A stretch of DNA of 64,000 nucleotides, from contig NC_090258.1 in NCBI RefSeq assembly GCF_037325665.1, forward strand, positions 37,998,956-38,062,955, in the 5' to 3' direction. The notes under the pieces are model-generated. The model did no database searches, was not told the DNA's origin, and saw only the letters and a list, made by a program, of their open reading frames with translations. A program made the position numbers and the translations under genes. Source of the stretch: Littorina saxatilis (Eukaryota > Mollusca > Gastropoda > Littorinimorpha > Littorinidae). Shown here one piece after another: positions 58,501 through 64,000 of this stretch. Numbering within the stretch: position 1 is the stretch's first letter; each line of letters begins with the position of its first letter.

Positions 58501-61500
58501 GTTTGTTTGGAAAGTTCCAAGCGAATGAATGAATAATTATAAAAAGGAACAAAAAAGTATTTTGGATTTAATTTAGTCATGATTAGTTATGATTTAACCC
58601 CCCGCGGGTTAGGGGGAGTCCCATATTGATTGGGATGAGAAAGAATTTACCCGATGCTCCCCAGCATGTCGAAAGAGGCGACTAACGGATTCTGTTTCTC
58701 CTTTTACCCTTGTTAAGTGTTTCTTGTATAGAATATAGTCAATTTTTGTAAAGATTTTAGTCAAGCAGTATCAGAGTATGTAAGAAATGTTAAGTCCTTT
58801 GTACTGGAAACTTGCATTCTCCCAGTATGGTAATATATTATACAACGTTGCAAGCCCCTGGAGCAAATTTTTGATTAGTGCTTTTGTGAACAAGAAACAA
58901 TTGACAAGTGGCTCTATCCCATCTCCCCCCTTTCCCCGTCGCGATATAACCTTCGTGGTTGAAAACGACGTTAAACACCAAATAAAGAAAGAAAGTTATG
59001 ATTTAAAACTTATGTTTTTGGCTTTACCATTTGATACAAAACTTGTCTTGCCAGACAATATTTCTGCATTCCGGTTTTCAAGTGCACAGACATTGTTGTC
59101 TTGAAGAGTGTGCTTACTGTCCTACTTTTGGTGAGGCCTGCCGATGTTTGGGTTGACTAATTGGTGACTTTTCTTATTGCAGCTTGCTCTGACCACATGG
59201 CGAGAGTGTCTGTTCAGGCCGCTCAACAAGCAGGTGACCAACGCTGTGCTGAAGCTGATAGAGAAGGAACGCAACGGGGAGACCATCAACACTCGTCTGG
59301 TCAGTGGCGTCATCAACTGCTATGGTGAGTGTCCGCTGCCTTTGGTGGGCATTACCTTGTTGGTCAAGTCTTTTTGGGCTTAGTTGTTTGTTCAAACCAA
59401 GTATGGGCTTATTGGTGAGCAGTACATTTCAAGCTCAAGTGTACTTCAGTGAATTTACTGTTTATTACACATTGGTGCATAATTTAGTCCTAACATGCCA
59501 TCATTTTTATTCCTCACACAGTATTTGTAATCAGTTTTGGTTTTGGGAGACATTTCCTTTTTGATAAAAGTCTGCAGGGAAAGGAAAACAGGGATATCCT
59601 GATTAACTTCACCTTGCTGAACTTGTACTGTTGTACAGAAAACCAGGACATTTGTTGATAATAATGCAAAACACCATCTGCGAAGCACAGAAACAATGTC
59701 CTTATGGTTTAAGTGTTCCAATGAAAAGATTTCTCAGGTCAGTCTGTGTTCTTCTTCTTTTTTCTTTTATTAATCAAAGACAAATTTGACCGATGTTTGC
59801 TAACAAATAAATTGTTGCCTGTGCAGTGGAGCTTGGCCTGAACGAGGATGACCCCAATGCCAAGGGCCCCACTCTAGGCGTGTACAAAGACCACTTCGAG
59901 ACCCCCTTCCTGGACGACACGGAGCGTTACTACACACGGGAAAGCACAGAGTTCCTGCGCCAGAACCCAGTCACAGAGTACATGAAGAAGGTGAGAATTA
60001 TTGGAGAGAAGGGGTATACTTACAATTGAAGTGACGGAGAGTAGAGAAATTTGTTTGCTCAGTAGGATGGAGTACGGTTGAAAACGACGTTAAACACCAA
60101 ATAAAGAAAAGAAAGTAGGATGGAGTGATGAGTCATGTTTTTTTGTTTTGAGAAGACACTCATTACTACTAATGAGTTACAGAATTTGTGAATTTAGCAA
60201 CACCATGATTTTGAAGGTGCTCTTTTTTCTAGGTAATGTTTCTCATGTCTGTCTGTTCGTGTTATTTACTCATTACTGTGACAATTTGTGGGTTTGGTAG
60301 GCATGTGTCTTCTTCTTCTTCTTCTGCGTTCGTGGGCTGAAACTCCCACGTACACTCATGTTTTTTGCACGAGTGGAATTTTACGTGTATGACCGTTTTT
60401 TACCTCGCCATTTAGGCAGCCATACGCCGTTTTCGGAGGAAGCATGCTGGGTATTTTCGTGTTTCTATAACCCACCGAACTCTGACATGGATTACGAACT
60501 CACGCTGACAGCGGCCAACTGGATACAAATCCAGCGCGCTTCCAACTGAGCTACATCCCCGTCCCATAGGCATGTGTGATTGTAGTCTGTTAGTAATTGG
60601 TAAAACATCTCTGGTATGGAATGAAAGCCTGGCTTGTGCTTTATCTGTCTTTATTTACCAACACTATTGAACTCCATTACCAAAATCCTTTCTCTTTCAT
60701 TCACTTTTCAAACTGTCAATTCAAGGTTTGCCTCCTTCCCTCATTGTGTTTCATATATTACATTTCAAAGTAAACTCAGCGCTGTGCATGAAAACATTCT
60801 CAGTCTAACTTGCTTTGTGGCAGGCTGAGATGAGGCTGAAGGAGGAGCAGAAGAGAGTGCAGACGTACCTACATGAGAGCACACAGGACAGTCTAGCCAA
60901 GGTGTGCGAGCGTGTCTTGATAGAGAAACACCTGGAGATCTTCCACTTCGAGTTCCAGAACCTGCTGGACACAGACAAAAATGATGGTGGGTGTTCCTGT
61001 CGTTTTGCAGCCATTGCTTTAAATTATTTTTTTCATCAAATATGCCAAAATGGCTGCAAAAGTTTCAGCAGTTTGCTGAAAGTTTAGAAAGTCCTTGTTG
61101 TCACTCTTCCCCGGCTACGAAAAAGTTCGGCTATCCTGCCAAACAGTTTTGTATGATTTGAAAAAAGTTTATGCGTTTCACTTATTGCTGATGCCAGGCG
61201 ACATCCCTGTCTTGTGATTGCCTATAGCTGTGCAAAGGATCAAGGGGTTTCTCGTGTAAGAGAAAACAGTTCTGCACACTTACATTTGTGGCAAATAAAT
61301 GTATAAGTACTTCTGCAATACGCATGGAACGGAAATGCCATTATTCACACATTATGCAATGCAGATGCATCATGAACGTTGTGTATGTTCCAGACCTGGG
61401 GCGGATGTACATGCTGGTGTCACGGATTGTGGACGGCCTGGGAGAGCTGAAGACCTTGCTAGAGACACATATATTCACACAGGGTCAGGCCGCTATAGAA

Positions 61501-63742
61501 CGCTGTGGGGAGGCTGCCCTCAATGTGAGTCTTTTTCTTTCATTGATACGAGAATAGTCTTTTTTGGTCAAGGAAAGATGATATTTTTATCAGCATTCAC
61601 AGTTTTTCTGGATATCCCAAATCACAATAGGATTTTTGAAAGGTTTCATGGATATTTTGGTTTAGCTATCTGACCTTTAAAGCGTTTTTATTTATTTTGA
61701 TTGGTTTGCCAAGTTTGGCAAATTGACTGGTGTTTTTTGTTTGTTCTGTTGTTGTTTTTTACACATTTTATTCATCGTCAGTAAACTTATTATTGGTTTG
61801 CACACTAAATGTTAGCTGTGCATTAAATTACGTATTCTTACTCCAATTCTCATAAATGCATTGATTTCAATCTCACATGCTAGATGTCGAAAAACTACTC
61901 AAATTACCTGCCCTTGCAAGGGTGGTACCCAAGCTAACAACAGACGCCATAGCCATTGCTATGCCCTGTCCACCTGGTTACCCACAACCCACCGCGCACC
62001 ACGTGAGCGCCGGCATCCGGAATAATCATTCGAGACTTCTCAAAAACCCTTAGCGGGGATGGATGGGAGGGTATTAACTATGAGAATTGGGTAAGTATAT
62101 TAATCAAATAAAAATTTACTACTGAAATTTTCCATTTATAGTGTGGTGAAAATGGTTGAAACTGTGTGTGTGCAGGACCCCAAGGTGTACGTACAGACAA
62201 TACTGGATGTGCACAAGAAGTACAACGCCTTAGTTATCACCGCCTTCGTCAATGATGCCGGTTTTGTCGCTGCTCTCGACAAGGTAGGAAGCACAGCTGA
62301 CATTTTCATGAGGGGACTTTGGGTATTTTTGCAGAAAGTGTGTTTGACATGTGCTGTCATTGCTGATTGTTTGAACTAATTTGGTGTGTGTGTCAGGGTT
62401 CGTACAGAGTCCTTGAACCCTGGAAAACTCCTTGAAAATTGGAAAACCTTTTCCAGGCCTTGAAAAGTGCTTGAAAATAGAGTTTTGTTAAATAGTCATT
62501 GAAAAGTACTTGATTTTTCCAAATTGTTGCCTATACATTTCGTCAGCAGCTTGTCTTATTTAAAAAAAAAAATGCAACCCCCTTTTTTTTCGTCAAATAC
62601 AGTACACACATTTTGGGAGAATAAAAGATCGAGTGAAAACGAAAGCAGACGAACTAACTATTACTAGTCACCCGTAGTTGCTTCCCTTCCCGAAAGTTGG
62701 CAAGGGAAACAACTACGAAATGACTAATAGTTTGCAGACTTGAACAAACTGAAGGTAAGCTTGGTGCTTTGCATTAATTTGGGGAAAATCATGTCCTTGA
62801 AAAGCATTTATTTGGTCCTGAAAATGTCCTTGAAAACTCATTGAATTGTATCAGCTCTGCCCTGCAGGAACCCTGCTGCAGGGTTCGTACAGAGTACTTG
62901 AACCCTGGAAAACTTGAAAATTGGAAAACCTTTTCCAGGCCTTGAAAAGTGCTTGAAAATAGTTTTGTTAAATAGTCATTGAAAAGTACTTGATTTTTCC
63001 AAATTGTTGCCTATACATTTCGTCAGCAGCTTGTCTTACTTAAAAAAAATGCAACCCCCTTTTTTTTCGTCAAATACAGTACACACATTTTGGGAAAATA
63101 AAAGATCGAGTGAAAACGAAAGCAGACAAACTAACTATTACTAGTCACCCGTAGTTGCTTCCCTTCCCAGAAGTTGGCTAGGGAAACAACTACGGAATGA
63201 CTAATAGTTTGCAGACTTGAAAAACTGAAGGTAAGCTTGGTGCTTTGCATTAATTTGGGGAAAATCATGTCCTTGAAAAGCATTTATTTGGTCCTGGAAA
63301 TGTCCTTGAAAACTCATTGAATTGTATCAGCTCTGCCCTGCAGGAACCCTGGTGTGTGTGCTGCTTTAATTTTCGAGGGTGGACTTTTGGCCTTGTGACA
63401 GAAAGTCATTGTCTGTGATTGACTTGTGGTGTCATTGCTGATTGTTTTAACAGATTGGTGTTCGTGAGTGTGTGTTGTGTGTGTGACAGAGACAAAAAGA
63501 GGTAAGCTTATTTATCTCTTTCTGTTTTGGGGGGAGTGGCCAGTCATAGCAAGGTGAAACAATGTTTTTAATTTACAAAATGTGTTGTACTATTAAGACA
63601 TGACTTTTTTTTAACTGTGGTTGTGTTGTCTGCAGGCCTGCGGTCGGTTCATCAACAACAACGCTGTGACCAAACTTGTCAACAACACCAGCAAGTCTCC
63701 TGAGCTGTTGGCTCGATACTGTGATCTCCTGCTCAAAAAGAG
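55450..63742 (+). CDS. CUL1: cullin-1, N-terminal 436 residues (9 exons)
   Basis: Exons: 55450-55586, 57273-57462, 57831-57998, 59183-59324, 59827-59990, 60824-60986, 61394-61524, 62176-62283, 63636-63742. All have GT-AG borders and consistent phases, giving 436 codons plus two bases. The protein aligns throughout with vertebrate CUL1 (776 aa): [118 protein letters not shown]1 is the scaffold of SCF E3 ubiquitin ligases. This N-terminal cullin-repeat stalk binds SKP1-F-box adaptors. The cullin-homology domain, RBX1 site and neddylation lysine lie beyond the right edge. No defect seen. Confidence 0.98.
55587..57272 (+). other. CUL1 intron 1
   Basis: 1686 bp. Its left half has no recognised feature; its right half is a LINE fragment (56490-57240). 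Confidence 0.85.
56490..57240 (-). mobile_element. 5'-truncated CR1/L2-like LINE
   Basis: Antisense in CUL1 intron 1. It encodes [61 protein letters not shown] and ALKTHLF, followed by a CA-rich 3' UTR, a GCGCTTTACATC segment and an (ATT)n tail (56492-56506 on plus). Frame intact over the remaining RT end, 5' part missing. It ends about 32 bp before the exon 2 acceptor. Confidence 0.9.
57273..57462 (+). CDS. CUL1: CUL1 coding exon 2
   Basis: Residues 46-109. [10 protein letters not shown], then a variable Gly/Gln-rich loop (about 58-78), then [20 protein letters not shown]. Acceptor CCCTGTAG, donor AAG|GTGAAT. Confidence 0.96.
57831..57998 (+). CDS. CUL1: CUL1 coding exon 3
   Basis: Residues 110-165. 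[40 protein letters not shown]. Phase 0 at both ends. Confidence 0.97.
58380..58475. repeat. arm of the foldback family seen at 7120
   Basis: GACAAAACAATACGTTAC, ATATCGACCCAACGGTC and GTGCACAGACAAACAAT match 7130-7240. Only one arm is present, in CUL1 intron 3. Confidence 0.75.
58597..58993 (+). mobile_element. SINE family C, full-length, in CUL1 intron 3
   Basis: Starts CCCCCCGCGGGTTAGGGGG and ends AAATAAAGAAAGAA. The target duplication AGTTATGATTTA lies at 58585 and 58994. Sense orientation to CUL1. It carries an extra 28-bp segment near the head relative to other copies. Confidence 0.93.
59183..59324 (+). CDS. CUL1: CUL1 coding exon 4
   Basis: Residues 166-212 plus one base. [33 protein letters not shown]. 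Acceptor TTGCAG, donor TATG|GTGAGT. Confidence 0.97.
59827..59990 (+). CDS. CUL1: CUL1 coding exon 5
   Basis: Residues 213-267. [40 protein letters not shown]. Donor AAG|GTGAGA. Confidence 0.97.
60074..60117 (+). mobile_element. SINE family C, tail fragment
   Basis: GTTGAAAACGACGTTAAACA followed by CCAAATAAAGAAAAG: only the last 40 bases of family C, flanked by AGTAGGATGGAGT on both sides (60061 and 60115), so an extremely 5'-truncated insertion. Confidence 0.85.
60310..60570 (-). mobile_element. SINE family D with a different tRNA-like head
   Basis: Body and (AAG)n tail as in 22778-23115. The right end on the minus strand reads GGGGATGTAGCTCAGTTGG, a typical tRNA 5' part and A box, unlike the other copy. 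In CUL1 intron 5, antisense. Confidence 0.82.
60824..60986 (+). CDS. CUL1: CUL1 coding exon 6
   Basis: Residues 268-321 plus one base. [40 protein letters not shown]. Donor GATG|GTGGGT. Confidence 0.97.
61394..61524 (+). CDS. CUL1: CUL1 coding exon 7
   Basis: Residues 322-365. [32 protein letters not shown]. Donor AAT|GTGAGT. Confidence 0.97.
61833..62099. mobile_element. MITE in CUL1 intron 7
   Basis: Inverted ends TATTCTTACTCCAATTCTCA and TGAGAATTGGGTAAGTATA. About 267 bp, non-coding. The right end lies 76 bp before the next exon. Confidence 0.75.
62176..62283 (+). CDS. CUL1: CUL1 coding exon 8
   Basis: Residues 366-401. [31 protein letters not shown]. Acceptor TGTGTGCAG, donor AAG|GTAGGA. 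Confidence 0.97.
62394..63351. mobile_element. tandem pair of hAT-like nonautonomous elements
   Basis: Two nearly identical copies of about 475-480 bp (62394-62875 and 62879-63351), each starting CAGGGTTCGTACAGAG and ending GCAGGAACCCTG, joined by CTG. The pair is flanked by GTGTGTGT on both sides, an 8-bp duplication as made by hAT transposases, although the site is itself GT-rich. In CUL1 intron 8. Confidence 0.85.
63636..63742 (+). CDS. CUL1: CUL1 coding exon 9 (last in window)
   Basis: Residues 402-436 plus two bases. [35 protein letters not shown]. Donor AGAG|GTAATA. The gene continues to the right. Confidence 0.96.
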
Positions 63743-64000
63743 GTAATACCAGGCTGTTTTGATTGAAAGCTGCACAATTTGGTCAAAGAAACAATGGGAC
63801 GTAAGCACTCAAAACAAAGATAAGAAGAGTAAGTGAGAGTTATCCAAAACCAGTCACCTGGCTCCTGAGAATAACAAGCATTGGAATGACTAACGACTTC
63901 CACCCTCTTGTTCTTTTGAAGTTTATGGTTTGGTAAAAAGTTTGGTTCTCTCTGACTTTGCTTGGTTTAGTGACTGTGTGCAAGAGTTGTTTTAATTCTT
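63743..64000 (+). other. CUL1 intron 9, partial
   Basis: No further exon before the window ends. Confidence 0.85.

Overview
The window is animal nuclear DNA, most likely from a gastropod mollusc. The reasons are a CUL1 gene split by GT-AG introns, protein matches closer to animal than to other families, abundant tRNA-headed SINEs with AAAC/AAAG tails, (ATT)n-tailed LINE fragments, many palindromic MITEs and very long GA/GT/CA microsatellites. From memory the repeats starting TTTAGTCAAGTTTTGACTAAA look periwinkle-like (Littorina), but this cannot be confirmed here. No bacterial gene, operon or CRISPR array is present. Layout: (1) 1-8.3 kb, plus strand: the 3' end of a gene for a single-pass membrane protein with a cytoplasmic NPTY motif. 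Its coding end is at 7549, and a tandem-repeated exon/splice-donor block lies at 4.36-5.0 kb. (2) 8.3-23.7 kb: gene-free and repeat-rich, with two tRNA SINEs, copies of a second SINE family, a dead Tc1-like transposon carrying a nested SINE, retroelement remnants, and a head-to-tail array of a 0.85-kb repeat into which an intact Tc1-like (DD34E) transposon has jumped. (3) 23.75-52.56 kb, minus strand: a DAZAP2-like gene. Exons 1-2 (52.55 and 48.0 kb) are single, but exons 3-4-5 exist twice, as cassette B (43.7, 41.2, 37.1 kb) and cassette A (31.1, 29.2, 28.2 kb), inside a tandem segmental duplication. Both cassettes are open, in the same phases and end with their own stop codon. (4) 55.26-63.74 kb, plus strand: the first nine coding exons of cullin-1 (436 codons), running off the right edge before the cullin-homology domain. 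CUL1 and the DAZAP2-like gene are head to head, their start codons 2.9 kb apart. CUL1 is the scaffold of SCF ubiquitin ligases. The DAZAP2-like protein carries a PPAY motif of the kind bound by WW domains of NEDD4-type ligases. Nothing in the sequence shows that the two are functionally linked. The best candidates for something new are the duplicated terminal exon cassette of the DAZAP2-like gene, the five-fold repeat of an exon end with its splice donor, the hairpin-array element in DAZAP2-like intron 1, and SINE families that share a 3' domain. The many insertions whose empty sites survive in the partner copy of the segmental duplication give a relative dating of mobile-element activity.
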